From positions 62,001 through 126,000 of the forward strand of contig NZ_JAUYTT010000022.1 in assembly GCF_030695035.1 (NCBI RefSeq): a stretch of 64,000 bases of DNA. The letters are read 5' to 3'. The notes under the pieces were generated by a model. The model searched no databases and was not told the DNA's origin. It worked only from the letters and a program-made list of their open reading frames with translations. Position 1 is the stretch's first letter, and every line of letters starts with the position of its first letter. The position numbers were made by a program, and so were the translations under genes. The DNA is from Frigidibacter sp. Its GTDB lineage: Bacteria; Pseudomonadota; Alphaproteobacteria; Rhodobacterales; Rhodobacteraceae. Of this stretch, positions 37,048 through 47,134 are shown in pieces.

Positions 37048-38133
37048 TTGAGCCAGATCGAAACCTTCTACGAGGTCATGCGCCGTCAGGGGATCACCCG
37101 GCGCAGCTTCATGAAATACTGCTCGCTCACGGCCTCGGCCCTGGGCCTTGGCCCGGCCTTCGTGCCGAAGATCGCCCATGCGATGGAGACGAAACCGCGC
37201 ACCCCGGTGATTTGGGTCAACGGCCTCGAATGCACCTGCTGTTCGGAAAGCTTCATCCGCGGCGCGCACCCCTTGGCCAAGGACGTGGTCCTGTCGATGA
37301 TCTCGCTGGATTACAGCCACGTGCTGATGGCGGCGGCGGGTCATGCGGCCGAGGCGGCGCTGGAAGAGGCGATCCAGAAATACAAGGGCAACTACATCCT
37401 TGCCGTCGAAGGCAACCCGCCGCTGAACGAGGACGGGATGTTCTGCATCGTCGGCGGCAAGCCCTTCGTGGAACAGCTGCGCCACGCCGCCGCTGGGGCC
37501 AAGGCGATCATCAGCTGGGGCGCCTGCGCCTCCTATGGCTGTGTGCAGGCCGCCAGCCCGAACCCGACCCGCGCCACGCCGGTCCACAAGGTCATCACCG
37601 ACAAGCCGATCATCAAGGTGCCCGGCTGCCCGCCGATTGCCGAGGTGATGACCGGCGTCATCACCTACATGCTGACCTTCGACCGCCTGCCGGAGCTGGA
37701 CCGCCAGGGCCGCCCGGCGATGTTCTACGGCCAGCGCATCCATGACAAATGCTATCGCCGCCCGCATTTCGACGCCGGCCAGTTTGTCGAGGCCTGGGAC
37801 GATGACAATGCCCGCAAGGGTTATTGCCTCTACAAGATGGGCTGCAAGGGCCCGACCACCTACAACGCCTGCTCGACCGTGGGCTGGAACGAGGGCACCA
37901 GCTTCCCCATCCAGTCCGGCCACGGCTGCATCGGCTGTTCCGAGGACGGGTTCTGGGATCAGGGCGGCTTCTACAACCGCCTGACCAACATCAAGCAATT
38001 CGGAGTCGAGGCGAATGCCGATCAGGTCGGCATGGCGGCGGCGGGTGTCGTCGGCGGCGCGGTCGCGGTCCATGCCGCGGTCAGCGCCCTGAAGCGCGCC
38101 CAGAAGAAGACGCAAGACAAGGTGGAGAGCTGA
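37048..38133 (+). CDS. hupS: Uptake [NiFe]-hydrogenase small subunit HupS (Tat precursor)
   Basis: A 361-residue precursor. I choose the TTG at 37048 because GGGGAGG (37034-37040) lies 7 bases upstream and the protein then begins [14 protein letters not shown], like R. capsulatus HupS; an ATG at 36991 would add an unlikely 19-residue prefix. The Tat motif TRRSFM is at 18-23 with probable cleavage after AHA (about 45). Cysteines for the proximal (C62, C65...), distal and medial clusters are present ([17 protein letters not shown]). A C-terminal hydrophobic helix followed by lysines anchors it to the membrane. Passes electrons from HupL to HupC. Confidence 0.96.
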   Translation: MSQIETFYEVMRRQGITRRSFMKYCSLTASALGLGPAFVPKIAHAMETKPRTPVIWVNGLECTCCSESFIRGAHPLAKDVVLSMISLDYSHVLMAAAGHAAEAALEEAIQKYKGNYILAVEGNPPLNEDGMFCIVGGKPFVEQLRHAAAGAKAIISWGACASYGCVQAASPNPTRATPVHKVITDKPIIKVPGCPPIAEVMTGVITYMLTFDRLPELDRQGRPAMFYGQRIHDKCYRRPHFDAGQFVEAWDDDNARKGYCLYKMGCKGPTTYNACSTVGWNEGTSFPIQSGHGCIGCSEDGFWDQGGFYNRLTNIKQFGVEANADQVGMAAAGVVGGAVAVHAAVSALKRAQKKTQDKVES

Positions 38134-38136
38134 GCC

Positions 38137-39930
38137 ATGACGATCACAACGCCGAACGGCTTTACCCTTGATACCGCAGGCCAGCGCATCGTGGTCGACC
38201 CGGTCACCCGGATCGAAGGCCATATGCGCTGCGAGGTGAACGTGGATGACCAGGGCATCATCCGCAACGCCGTCAGCACCGGCACCATGTGGCGCGGGCT
38301 GGAGGTGATCCTGAAGGGCCGCGACCCGCGCGACGCCTGGGCCTTCACCGAACGGATCTGCGGCGTCTGCACCGGCACCCATGCGCTGACAAGCGTGCGC
38401 GCGGTCGAGGATGCGCTGGGGATCACCATCCCCGACAACGCCAACTCGATCCGCAACATCATGCAGCTGAACCTGCAGATCCATGACCACATCGTGCATT
38501 TCTATCACCTGCACGCGCTGGATTGGGTCAATCCTGTCAATGCCTTGCGGGCCGATCCTAAAGCAACATCTGAACTACAGCAGATGGTCAGCCCCAACCA
38601 TCCGCTGTCCTCCCCCGGCTACTTCCGCGATGTGCAGAACCGGCTGAAGGCCTTTGTCGAAAGCGGCCAGCTTGGCATCTTCAAGAACGGCTATTGGGAC
38701 AACCCGGCCTATCTGCTGCCGCCCGAAGCCGACCTGATGGCCACCACGCATTATCTGGAAGCGCTGGACCTGCAGAAGGAGATCGTGAAGGTCCACACGG
38801 TCTTTGGCGGCAAGAACCCGCATCCGAACTGGCTGGTGGGCGGTGTGCCCTGCCCGATCAACGTGCATTCGACCGGGGCCGTCGGCGCGATCAATATCGA
38901 GCGGCTGAACCTTGTCTCGTCGATCATCGACAAGTGCATCGAGTTCAACAACAACGTCTATATCCCCGATGTCATCGCCATCGGCGGCTTCTACAAGAAC
39001 TGGCTCTATGGCGGCGGGCTGTCGGGCAAGTCGGTGCTGGCCTATGGCGACATCCCGGAAAACCCCAATGATTTCAGCGCTGATCAGCTGCACCTGCCGC
39101 GCGGGGCGATCATCAACGGCAACCTGAACGAAGTGCTGGATGTCGATGTGCGCGACCCCGAGCAGATCCAGGAATTCGTCGATCACAGCTGGTACGAATA
39201 CGGCGAGCCGGGCAAGGGTCTGCACCCCTGGGACGGGGAGACCAAGCCGAAATACGAGCTGGGGCCGAACGCCAAGGGCAGCCGCACCAATATCATCGAG
39301 ATTGACGAGGCGGCGAAATACTCATGGATCAAGGCGCCCCGCTGGAAGGGCCACGCGATGGAGGTGGGCCCGCTTGCCCGCTATGTCGTGGGCTATGCCA
39401 AGGGGCATGAGGACATCAAGAACCAGGTCGACGGGCTTCTGGGCACCATGGGCCTGCCCGTCTCGGCCCTGTTCTCGACGCTGGGGCGCACCGCGGCCCG
39501 CGCGCTGGAAAGCGAGTATTGCGGTCGGCTGCAGAAGCACTTCTTCGACAAGCTGGTCGCCAACATCAAGAACGGCGACGAAAGCACTGCAAACGTTGCG
39601 AAATGGGACCCCTCGACCTGGCCCAAGGAGGCGAAGGGCGTCGGCATGACCGAAGCCCCCCGCGGCGCGCTGGGGCATTGGGTCAAGATCAAGGACGGGC
39701 GCATCGAGAACTATCAATGCGTGGTGCCGACCACCTGGAACGGCAGCCCGCGCGATGCGGCCGGCAATATCGGCGCCTTCGAGGCGAGCTTGATGAACAC
39801 CAAGGTGGAGCGCCCCGAAGAGCCGGTGGAGATCCTGCGCACGCTGCACAGCTTCGATCCGTGCCTTGCCTGCTCCACCCATGTGATGTCGCCCGATGGC
39901 CATGAGCTGGCCAATGTCAAAGTCCGCTGA
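38137..39930 (+). CDS. hupL: Uptake [NiFe]-hydrogenase large subunit HupL
   Basis: A 597-residue catalytic subunit that oxidises H2 at the periplasmic face of the membrane. Nickel ligands are C75 and C78 (RICGVC) and C576 and C579 (DPCLACSTH). HupD should cleave after H582, releasing a 15-residue tail that starts VMSPDG. It has no signal peptide of its own and is exported bound to HupS. It begins 3 bases after hupS. Confidence 0.97.
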   Translation: MTITTPNGFTLDTAGQRIVVDPVTRIEGHMRCEVNVDDQGIIRNAVSTGTMWRGLEVILKGRDPRDAWAFTERICGVCTGTHALTSVRAVEDALGITIPDNANSIRNIMQLNLQIHDHIVHFYHLHALDWVNPVNALRADPKATSELQQMVSPNHPLSSPGYFRDVQNRLKAFVESGQLGIFKNGYWDNPAYLLPPEADLMATTHYLEALDLQKEIVKVHTVFGGKNPHPNWLVGGVPCPINVHSTGAVGAINIERLNLVSSIIDKCIEFNNNVYIPDVIAIGGFYKNWLYGGGLSGKSVLAYGDIPENPNDFSADQLHLPRGAIINGNLNEVLDVDVRDPEQIQEFVDHSWYEYGEPGKGLHPWDGETKPKYELGPNAKGSRTNIIEIDEAAKYSWIKAPRWKGHAMEVGPLARYVVGYAKGHEDIKNQVDGLLGTMGLPVSALFSTLGRTAARALESEYCGRLQKHFFDKLVANIKNGDESTANVAKWDPSTWPKEAKGVGMTEAPRGALGHWVKIKDGRIENYQCVVPTTWNGSPRDAAGNIGAFEASLMNTKVERPEEPVEILRTLHSFDPCLACSTHVMSPDGHELANVKVR

Positions 39931-39943
39931 GCGAGGGATGATC

Positions 39944-40516
39944 ATGAAGAAAACAGCACTCACCGCCGCCGCGGCCTTGATCGCCGGCCCCGCGCTGGCC
40001 CATACCGGGCATGGCGATGCGAACGGCTTCCTGCACGGGTTGCAACATCCGGTCTTCGGGGCGGACCATCTGCTCGCCATGCTGGCGGTGGGCCTCTGGT
40101 CGGGTTTTGTCCTGCCGCGGCACTTCTGGGCGGGGGCGGCGGCCTTCATGGCGCTAATGGCCCTTGGCGCCAGCCTGTCCTGGGCGGGCATCCCCTTCGC
40201 CGGGGTCGAAGGCGTCATCCTCCTGTCGGTCATCGCCTTCGGCCTGCTGACGCTGGTCAGCCGACGCGGGCAGGCGGGCTGGATCACCGGCGCCTCGCTG
40301 GTCGCCATCGGTGCCTTCGCCTCGGCTCATGGCCATGCCCATGCCACCGAGGCAGCGGGCAATGCCGCGGCCTATCTGGCGGGCTTCCTGATCGCCACCG
40401 CGGCGCTGCATCTGGTGGGCATCAGTCTCGCCCGCGCGGTGGCGCAGCGGCCCGTGGTGCAGCAGGCGCTTGGCGCGGGGATCGCGCTGTCGGGTCTCTG
40501 GCTGATGGCGGGGTGA
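39944..40516 (+). CDS. hupE: HupE/UreJ-family nickel permease
   Basis: A 190-residue membrane protein with a cleavable N-terminal signal (ending PALAHTGHG) and about six membrane segments. It contains the family motif HPVFGADHLLAM near residues 35-47. HupE proteins bring nickel into the cell for hydrogenase maturation. I prefer the ATG at 39944 because GAGGGA (39933-39938) is correctly spaced; ATG at 39938 is the alternative. It sits between hupL and hupC, whereas rhizobial hupE follows hupD. Confidence 0.88.
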   Translation: MKKTALTAAAALIAGPALAHTGHGDANGFLHGLQHPVFGADHLLAMLAVGLWSGFVLPRHFWAGAAAFMALMALGASLSWAGIPFAGVEGVILLSVIAFGLLTLVSRRGQAGWITGASLVAIGAFASAHGHAHATEAAGNAAAYLAGFLIATAALHLVGISLARAVAQRPVVQQALGAGIALSGLWLMAG

Positions 40517-40520
40517 GGTC

Positions 40521-41261
40521 ATGGCAACCCCCACCACCAACATCCCGGCCCATGACGTGGCCCCCGAAGACCTCGCCACCGTCAGCCGCCAGACCTCGAT
40601 CTATGTCTATGAGGCGCCGGTGCGGATGTGGCACTGGATCAACGCCGCGGCGATCCTGGTGCTGTGCGTCACCGGCTACTTCATCGGCTCGCCGCTGCCC
40701 TCGATGCAGATCGGCGAGGCGACCGACCAGTTCGTCTTCGGCTATATCCGCTTCGCGCATTTCGCCGCGGGCTGGATCCTGACCGTGGGCTTTCTGGGCC
40801 GCATCTACTGGGCTTTCGTCGGCAACCACCACGCCCGGCAGCTGTTCTACGTGCCGGTCTGGAAGCTGGAGTTCTGGAGGGAGGTCATCTTCGAGATCCG
40901 CTGGTACCTGTTCATCGCCAAGGAGCCGAAGAAATACGTCGGCCACAACCCCTTGGCGCAGCTGGCGATGTTCTTCTTCATCACCCTTGGCGTCAGCTTC
41001 ATGATCGTCACCGGCATGGCGCTTTATGCCGAGGGCGCGCAGGAGGGCAGCCTGACCGCCGACCTCTTCGGTTGGGTTCACGGGCTGACCTGGAACAGCC
41101 AGCGGCTGCACACGCTGCACCATCTGGGCATGTGGTGGATCGTGATCTTCATGATCGTCCACATCTATGTGGCGATCCGCGAGGATATCATGAGCCGGCA
41201 GTCCATCGTCTCGACAATGATCTCGGGCCACCGGACGTTCAAGGACGACCGCGACGACTGA
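40521..41261 (+). CDS. hupC: Uptake hydrogenase cytochrome b subunit HupC
   Basis: A 246-residue di-heme cytochrome b that anchors HupSL and passes electrons to quinone. It has four membrane segments with heme histidines in RMWHWINA (about 36-43), the second helix (RFAHFAAG) and the late LHHLGMWW. The ATG at 40521 comes 4 bases after hupE, with GAGGTC just before it. Last gene of the rightward hup operon. Confidence 0.94.
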   Translation: MATPTTNIPAHDVAPEDLATVSRQTSIYVYEAPVRMWHWINAAAILVLCVTGYFIGSPLPSMQIGEATDQFVFGYIRFAHFAAGWILTVGFLGRIYWAFVGNHHARQLFYVPVWKLEFWREVIFEIRWYLFIAKEPKKYVGHNPLAQLAMFFFITLGVSFMIVTGMALYAEGAQEGSLTADLFGWVHGLTWNSQRLHTLHHLGMWWIVIFMIVHIYVAIREDIMSRQSIVSTMISGHRTFKDDRDD

Positions 41262-41305
41262 TGCCTTTGGAGGGTGAGGTCTAATCGGCGACCCCCTCGC
41301 AGCAA

Positions 41306-41334
41306 CGGATGGCCCCCGCAAAAGGGGCCATCCG
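41306..41334. terminator. Bidirectional terminator between hupC and the convergent binding-protein gene
   Basis: An 11-base perfect stem CGGATGGCCCC (41306-41316) and GGGGCCATCCG (41324-41334), loop of 7. It lies between the hupC stop (41261) and the stop of the minus-strand gene (41341). The rightward exit reads CTTCTGTT, weakly T-rich. Confidence 0.7.
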
Positions 41335-41340
41335 CTTCTG

Positions 41341-42936
41341 TTAGCCGCGCGTCAGGGGCCGGAAGTCGAGCTGGCGGTGGAAGGTGTAGCTGTAATCCTC
41401 CACCGATTTCGCCATCCCGGTATCCAGCGAGGGGTGCCACAGCAGGATGATCGGAACCTCGTCCTTCACCAGCTCGATCATCCGCTTCACGCTTGTATCG
41501 TAGACGGCCTGATCGGTCTCATAGCGGGTGGCGTCGACCAGCGAGATGAATTCGGGGTTCTGGTAGGAGCCGAAGTTCCAGCGGGTTTCGCCATAGTAGA
41601 AGACCCGGAAGAAGTAGTCCGGATCGGCAAGGTAGGAGGTCGAACCCTCAAAGTAGAAGGGCACCTTCTTTTCCTGCAGCAGCGTGCCCAGCTGGCCGGC
41701 CGGCACCTTGTCGATGGTGACGCGGATGCCGATCTTGCCCAGGCTTTCCTGCAGCAGCAGGGCCACCGGCTCGGCGACCGTTGCCACCGACAGTTCGAAC
41801 TGGAAGGTCGTGTCGAACCCGTCCGCCAGGCCCGCCTCGGCCAGCAGCGCTTTCGCTTTCTCCAGATCGGTGGAATAGCCAAGCGGTTGCGGGAAGGTCG
41901 TGGTGTCCGGCGCGCCCGGCTCGCCGCCGAACAGCGGCTGGCCGCGGCCGAACAGGGCGGTCTGGAACATCGCGTCATAGGGCAAGGCGTAGGCAATGGC
42001 CTGGCGGACGCGCACATCGTCGAACGGCGCAAGCTGGCTGTTCATGCCGATGAACTGGAAGCTGGAGGTCGGAACGCCGACCACCTTCACATCGGGGTTT
42101 TCCAGCAGGCGGATCACATCCTTGGGCGGCAGGTCCTGTGCGATGTCGGCATCGCCCTTCAGCAGCGACGCGACCCGGCTTTCCGCTGCGGGAACCGTCT
42201 GCCACAGCACCTGCTTGTAGGCCGGCAGCTCGCCCGATTTCCAGTCCTCGAACCGCTCGAACAAGATGCGCTCGCCGATCTGTGCGCGGGCGATCTTGTA
42301 GGCGCCGCCCCCCGCCGGATTCATCTTCAGCCATTCCGAGGCGAAGGGATCTTCAGCCGTCGCATGTTGCAGCGCGAGTTTCGAGTTCACGATGATCGGA
42401 TAGGTCAGCGCGAGGTTGGGCAGCGCAAAGCGGTCGGGCTGCGGCAGGTCGATGCGGACGGTGTGGGCATCGACCACAACGAATTGCGATGTCTCTTTCA
42501 TCGAGCCGGTGCCGAACTGCGACAGGCCGATGGGGCTCGACACGACGCGGTCGAGCGACCATTTCACGTCTTCCGCCGTCACCGGGGCGCCGTCATGGAA
42601 GACCGCATCCTTGCGCAGATAGAAGGTGATGGATGTCTTGTCGTCAGAGATCTCGTAGCTCTCTGCCAGTTCGGGCTGGATGTCGAAATAGTCGTAATAG
42701 GCCGTGCCGTCCTCGCGCGCCTTGTAGGCGAACTTGACCAGCCGGTCGTAGATGTTCCAGCTGATCTGCAGCGAGTTGCGGTTGATCCCCACCGAGAAGC
42801 TCTCGAAAGAGTTGGCGGCCCCCTCGCTGAGGACACGAAGGCTGTCCTCGCGCGATTGCGCGGCGGCCCATTTGGCGGGCAGGACCATTCCCGCCCCAAG
42901 GATCATTGAACTTGTCAGAAATTCGCGACGTTTCAT
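41341..42936 (-). CDS. ABC transporter substrate-binding protein, SBP family 5, Tat-type signal (third transporter)
   Basis: A 531-residue periplasmic binding protein. The N-terminus KRREFLTSS followed by a hydrophobic run to AAAQ suggests Tat export. SBP_bac_5 signatures are PELAESYEI, YLRKDAVFHDG and TAEDVKWSL. The ATG at 42936 has GGAG 5 bases upstream. It follows the minus-strand catabolic genes by 183 bases and probably serves the permeases and ATPase encoded at 61693-64000, which have no binding protein of their own inside the window. The ligand is unknown; the neighbourhood suggests a carboxylate rather than a peptide. Confidence 0.82.
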   Translation of the reverse strand: MKRREFLTSSMILGAGMVLPAKWAAAQSREDSLRVLSEGAANSFESFSVGINRNSLQISWNIYDRLVKFAYKAREDGTAYYDYFDIQPELAESYEISDDKTSITFYLRKDAVFHDGAPVTAEDVKWSLDRVVSSPIGLSQFGTGSMKETSQFVVVDAHTVRIDLPQPDRFALPNLALTYPIIVNSKLALQHATAEDPFASEWLKMNPAGGGAYKIARAQIGERILFERFEDWKSGELPAYKQVLWQTVPAAESRVASLLKGDADIAQDLPPKDVIRLLENPDVKVVGVPTSSFQFIGMNSQLAPFDDVRVRQAIAYALPYDAMFQTALFGRGQPLFGGEPGAPDTTTFPQPLGYSTDLEKAKALLAEAGLADGFDTTFQFELSVATVAEPVALLLQESLGKIGIRVTIDKVPAGQLGTLLQEKKVPFYFEGSTSYLADPDYFFRVFYYGETRWNFGSYQNPEFISLVDATRYETDQAVYDTSVKRMIELVKDEVPIILLWHPSLDTGMAKSVEDYSYTFHRQLDFRPLTRG

Positions 42937-43035
42937 GGTGACTCCGTTGGACATTGGGGCCGCTTAGCCGGGTCGGTTTGCGATCTCCAGCTTTACGGCG
43001 TTACGAGCATTTTGGCTTCGCTAACTTTGTTGGGC

Positions 43036-43060
43036 GTGGCGGAGAAAAAATCCCCGCCAC
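43036..43060 (-). terminator. Possible terminator after the minus-strand catabolic operon
   Basis: Seven-base arms GTGGCGG (43036-43042) and CCGCCAC (43054-43060) around an A-rich loop, 60 bases beyond the end of the DUF849 gene. It could reduce read-through into the binding-protein gene. The remaining 43061-43119 and 42937-43035 stretches show no other clear element. Confidence 0.4.
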
Positions 43061-43119
43061 CACCGTCCTTTGGCGCGGCACAGGTCCGCGCATTGCCCCG
43101 GCCGCAAACGGCCAAGGCG

Positions 43120-44064
43120 TCAGAACGCGACCTGGCTTGCGCCCTTGAGGCCAAGCATCCGGCGTGCGTCTTCGGGGCTGGCGACCTCCTTGGTCAGGCC
43201 CTCGATGATCCCGCGGATCATCGTCACCTGTTCGCCGTTGGACTCGGCCAGCTTGCCGCGCCCGGCATAAAGGCTGTCCTCCAGCCCGACGCGGACATTG
43301 CCGCCCATCGTCGCGGCCATCGTCGCCATGTTCATCTGGTGCCGCCCGCCGGCCAGCACCGACCATTGATAGGTCTCGCGGCCGAACAGGCGGTCGGCGG
43401 TTTCCTTCATGAACATCAGGTTTTCCGGGCCCGGCCCGATCCCGCCAAGCGTGCCGACGATCAACTGCAGGAACATCGGCGTCTGGACCAGCCCGCGGTC
43501 CAGCATATGCGCGAGGTTGTAGAGGTGCCCCACGTCATAGCATTCAAACTCGAACCGGGTGCCGCCCTTGCCCATGACGGACAGGATCGTCTCGATATCG
43601 CCAAAGGTGTTGCGGAAGATCGCGTTGCGCGAGGCTTCCAGATACTCCTCTTCCCAATCGTATTTCCAGCTGCCGCGATACTTGTCGATCATCGCGTAGG
43701 TGCCGAAGTTCATCGACCCCATGTTGCACGAACACAGTTCCGGCGAAGCGGTGGAGGGCGCGTGCAGCCGGTCCTCGATCGACATGAAGGTGGACCCGCC
43801 GGTGGTCATGTTCAACACCGCGTCACATTCGGCGCGGATCGAGCGCAGGATATGCAGCCAGATGCCCAGATCGGGCGTCGGCCGATGGGTTTCCGGGTCG
43901 CGGGCGTGCAGGTGGATGACCGCCGCCCCCGCCTTGGCCGCGCCGATGGCCTGCTCGATGATCTGGTCGGGCGTGATCGGTAGGTGCTCCGACATCGTCG
44001 GTGTATGGGTCGCCCCGGTGATGGCGCAGGTGATGATGACCTTGTTGCGGTCGGCCTTGTTCAT
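43120..44064 (-). CDS. Beta-keto acid cleavage enzyme (DUF849/BKACE family)
   Basis: A 314-residue TIM-barrel enzyme. BKACE enzymes convert a beta-keto acid plus acetyl-CoA into acetoacetate plus a CoA ester, using a metal held by HxH. Visible signatures are ITCAITGATHTP near the N-terminus, HLHARDPETHRPTPD with the HxH pair, NMTTGGS and GLEDSLYAGRGKLAESN with the catalytic Glu/Asp. The ATG at 44064 lies 4 bases after the SDR stop. Substrate is not predictable, but its presence implies that a beta-keto acid is an intermediate of the local pathway. Confidence 0.85.
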   Translation of the reverse strand: MNKADRNKVIITCAITGATHTPTMSEHLPITPDQIIEQAIGAAKAGAAVIHLHARDPETHRPTPDLGIWLHILRSIRAECDAVLNMTTGGSTFMSIEDRLHAPSTASPELCSCNMGSMNFGTYAMIDKYRGSWKYDWEEEYLEASRNAIFRNTFGDIETILSVMGKGGTRFEFECYDVGHLYNLAHMLDRGLVQTPMFLQLIVGTLGGIGPGPENLMFMKETADRLFGRETYQWSVLAGGRHQMNMATMAATMGGNVRVGLEDSLYAGRGKLAESNGEQVTMIRGIIEGLTKEVASPEDARRMLGLKGASQVAF

Positions 44065-44068
44065 GCGA

Positions 44069-44851
44069 TTACTCCGTATATTCCAGCCCGCCGCAGATCT
44101 GCATGACCTGCCCGGTGATCGGCCGGCCCGAGGGGCCTGCGAGGTAAAGCACCAGATCGGCAATCTCCTCGGGTTCAACCATCGTCTTCATCGACACGGC
44201 CTTGAGAGCGATGGCCTCCATCTCTTCGTAGGAGATGCCGCGCGTGGCGGCCCGGTCGGTGAATACGCGGCGGATGCGGTCGCCCGACACCACGCCCGGC
44301 GCGATGGCGTTGACGCGGATCTGGTGGGGGCCAAGCTCCACCGACAGCGCCCGCATCAGCGAGATCACCGCCGCCTTCGACGCGGCATAGGGAGAGCGCA
44401 GCCCGAAGGCGTATTTCCCTGCGACCGAGGCCATGCAGATGATCGACCCGCTGGGGTTCTTCTTCAGATGCGGGATCGCCAGATTGGCCATGTAGAACTG
44501 GCCATGCACGTTGACGGCAAAGCATCGCTCCCAATCCGCGGCCGCGATTTCCTCGACCCGCGCTGCGGGCCCCGCGATGCCGGCGTTGTTCACGAGGATG
44601 TCGAGCCCGCCCATATCGGCGACGGCGGCGCTGACCAGCGCCTCGCAATCCGAGGCAACGGCCACGTCGCAGACCATGGTGCGGGTACCCGGAAGTTCAG
44701 CCTTCGCCGCCGCCAGATCGCCCTCGGCGATATCGCCGATCCACAGTTTCGCGCCCCGCGCATGCATCGCGCGCGCAATCGCCAGCCCGATGCCATTGGC
44801 CCCGGCCGTGATGATGACCCGCTGGCCTTGCCAGTAGTCCGCCTGCGTCAT
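44069..44851 (-). CDS. Short-chain dehydrogenase/reductase
   Basis: A 260-residue classical SDR. It has TAGANGIGLA in place of TGxxxGIG (NAD(P) site), NNAGIAG, a catalytic Ser in ICMASVAGK and Y-x3-K (YAASKAA). The acidic residue after the second strand (GDIAEGD) suggests NAD+ preference. It most likely oxidises a hydroxyacid to the beta-keto acid used by the neighbouring BKACE, an inference from adjacency. Its ATG overlaps the stop of the upstream molybdoenzyme gene by ATGA. Confidence 0.82.
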   Translation of the reverse strand: MTQADYWQGQRVIITAGANGIGLAIARAMHARGAKLWIGDIAEGDLAAAKAELPGTRTMVCDVAVASDCEALVSAAVADMGGLDILVNNAGIAGPAARVEEIAAADWERCFAVNVHGQFYMANLAIPHLKKNPSGSIICMASVAGKYAFGLRSPYAASKAAVISLMRALSVELGPHQIRVNAIAPGVVSGDRIRRVFTDRAATRGISYEEMEAIALKAVSMKTMVEPEEIADLVLYLAGPSGRPITGQVMQICGGLEYTE

Positions 44852-47130
44852 GTCTTCTCCTGCTCTTCAATGACGGGCGGTTCGAAGGCGCGCACGACGG
44901 GCGGGGTGCCTTCGAACCGTTCCGCAAAAACGATGGTGGTATGGGCGGTCGGCCCCTGCGCAAGGCGCGAGGTCGGCTTGTCCAGCGTCAGCACGTTGAC
45001 GTTGCCGTGGCGGTCCAGCCCTGCCTCATCAAGGTCGAGCCAGGCGCCGGTGGACATCTGGACCACGCCCATCGCCACATCCACGCTGAGGACCGCGCCC
45101 GCAAGGCAGCTGCCCCGGTCCGAGCGCAGCAAGATCACGTCGCCGTCCCGGATGCCGCGCTTTGTGGCCTCGTCCGGGTGCAGCCGCGCCGGCTCTCGTC
45201 CCATGATCTTGCCGGCGCGCGACCAGCTGCCCTGATCAAGCTGGCTGTGCAGCTTGCGCGAGGGCTGGTTGGAGATCAGATGCAGCCCGCCTTCGGGCGC
45301 ATTGCCCAGCCATTCGGCCGGCTCGAACCATGTCGGCAGCCCGGGGCAATCGGCATAGCCGAAGCTTGCCACCCGGTCGGAGCGGATCTCGATCCGGCCC
45401 GAGGGGGTGGGTAGCGGATGGGCGGCGGGATCGTGGCGGAAATCCTGCATCAGCGATTTGGGGGTCACCCGCTGCTTGAACAGATACTCCCCTGCCTCCC
45501 AGAAACTGTCGAAATCCGGCAGGGTGTAGCCATGCCGTGCCGCGGCGCTGACGCCCTGGTCATACAGCTCGCGCAGCCAGTCCATCTCGTTCCGGCCCTC
45601 GGTGAAGGCCGCGCCGAAGCCCATTTGGCCCGCGATCCTTGCCAGGATGTCATAGTCGTTCAGCGCCTGCCCCAGCGGCTGGATCGCCTGTTTCATGGCG
45701 ATCAGATGCGGCTCGGCCTTGGCGATGCCCAGATCGTTCCGCTCTATGCTCAGCGTGCAGGGCAACACGATATCGGCATGGCGGGCGATGCCGTTCCAGA
45801 ACGGTTCCTGCACCACCACCAGCGCCGGCTTTTTCCACACGCGGTGCAGGCGGCGCAGGTCTTGCTGATGGTGGAAGGGGTTGCCCCCCGCCCACCAGAT
45901 CATCTGGATATCGGGATAGGTGTAGCGGGCGCCGTCATAGTCGAACTCTGCCCCCGGATGCTCCAGCATATCCCCCAGCCGCGCCACGGGGATGAAGCGT
46001 TGCACCGGGTTGCGGAGTTGCGGGAAGGCCGGCCAGGCGAAGGGCAGCGACGAATTGCCCACCCGGTTCGCGGCAGAGTATCCGGTGCCGAAACCGCCGC
46101 CCGGCAGGCCGATCTGGCCCAGCATCGCGGCAAGTGTGACGGTCATCCAGATCGCCTGCTCGCCATGATCGGCGCGTTGCAGCGACCATGCGCAAGAGAT
46201 CATGGTTCGCCGCGCGGCCATCTTGCGGGCAAGGTTGCGGATACGGTCTGCCGGAATGCCGGTGATAGCGGCGGCCCATTCGGGCGTCTTCTGGGCGCCG
46301 CCGTCGCGACCCAGAAGGGCATCACGGAAGGCTTCGTAGCCGGTCGTGAAGCGGTTCAAAAAGGTGTGGTCGGCCAGCCCCTCGACCTCCAGCACATGGG
46401 CAAGGCCCATCATCAGCGCCACATCGGTATTGGGCCACGGCGCGATCCAGTTGGCACCCAGTTCCGGGTCCATGTCATCGCGCAGGGGGCTGATGTTCAC
46501 GAACTCCGCCCCCGCCGCCCGCGCGGCGCGCAGCTGGTCCGGCACGCGGTGGCGGCTGACCCCGCCGGCGCTGACCTGCGCGTTGCGGGCAGGCAGCCCG
46601 CCGAAGCCCACGAACAGCTGGGTATGGCCGACGATCAGCTCCCACGGGGTCTGGTTGTCGGCCATGCCGTCCTGGCTGCCGATCAGATGCGGCAGAACCA
46701 CCTCGGCCGCGGCATGGCTGTGGGTGTTGACCGACCGCACATAGCCGCCGGCAAGGTTCAGGAAACGGTGGATCTGGCTTTGCGCATGATGAAAGCGCCC
46801 GGCGCTGGCCCAGCCATAGGAGCCGCCAAAGATCGCCTCATTGCCATGCCGGGCGATGATCGCCTGCATGTCGGTGGCCAGCAGCGACACCGCCTTGTCC
46901 CAGGGCAGCGCGACGAAGCTGTCATCCCCCCGCCCCGCGCCGCCATCACCGGCCATATAGCCCTTGCGGACCATCGGCTGCACGATCCGCACGGGACTGG
47001 TCGCGGCATCCACGAGGTTCTCGCTGATCCGCGAGGGGTTCGGGTCATCCGCCGGCATATCCATCGCCACCAGCCGGCCACCCCTGACAACCGGAACTGC
47101 GCGTCCCCAATGGCTCAGCGTCAGGGCCAT
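44848..47130 (-). CDS. Cytoplasmic molybdopterin oxidoreductase of the BisC/DMSO reductase family
   Basis: A 760-residue enzyme of the biotin sulfoxide/TMAO/DMSO reductase group. It lacks an N-terminal cysteine motif for an Fe-S cluster and has the GGSYGW segment whose serine (S104) is the expected molybdenum ligand. Further family stretches are NTHSHAAAEV, SCAWSLQRADHGEQ and WAGGNPFHH. No signal peptide is seen, matching cytoplasmic BisC rather than periplasmic TorA/DorA. The ATG at 47130 follows the MaoC stop by 4 bases. BisC reduces biotin sulfoxide and methionine sulfoxide; this one may reduce a sulfoxide (or other S/N-oxide) in the local pathway. Exact substrate unproven. Confidence 0.8.
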   Translation of the reverse strand: MALTLSHWGRAVPVVRGGRLVAMDMPADDPNPSRISENLVDAATSPVRIVQPMVRKGYMAGDGGAGRGDDSFVALPWDKAVSLLATDMQAIIARHGNEAIFGGSYGWASAGRFHHAQSQIHRFLNLAGGYVRSVNTHSHAAAEVVLPHLIGSQDGMADNQTPWELIVGHTQLFVGFGGLPARNAQVSAGGVSRHRVPDQLRAARAAGAEFVNISPLRDDMDPELGANWIAPWPNTDVALMMGLAHVLEVEGLADHTFLNRFTTGYEAFRDALLGRDGGAQKTPEWAAAITGIPADRIRNLARKMAARRTMISCAWSLQRADHGEQAIWMTVTLAAMLGQIGLPGGGFGTGYSAANRVGNSSLPFAWPAFPQLRNPVQRFIPVARLGDMLEHPGAEFDYDGARYTYPDIQMIWWAGGNPFHHQQDLRRLHRVWKKPALVVVQEPFWNGIARHADIVLPCTLSIERNDLGIAKAEPHLIAMKQAIQPLGQALNDYDILARIAGQMGFGAAFTEGRNEMDWLRELYDQGVSAAARHGYTLPDFDSFWEAGEYLFKQRVTPKSLMQDFRHDPAAHPLPTPSGRIEIRSDRVASFGYADCPGLPTWFEPAEWLGNAPEGGLHLISNQPSRKLHSQLDQGSWSRAGKIMGREPARLHPDEATKRGIRDGDVILLRSDRGSCLAGAVLSVDVAMGVVQMSTGAWLDLDEAGLDRHGNVNVLTLDKPTSRLAQGPTAHTTIVFAERFEGTPPVVRAFEPPVIEEQEKT

Positions 47131-47134
47131 CGCG

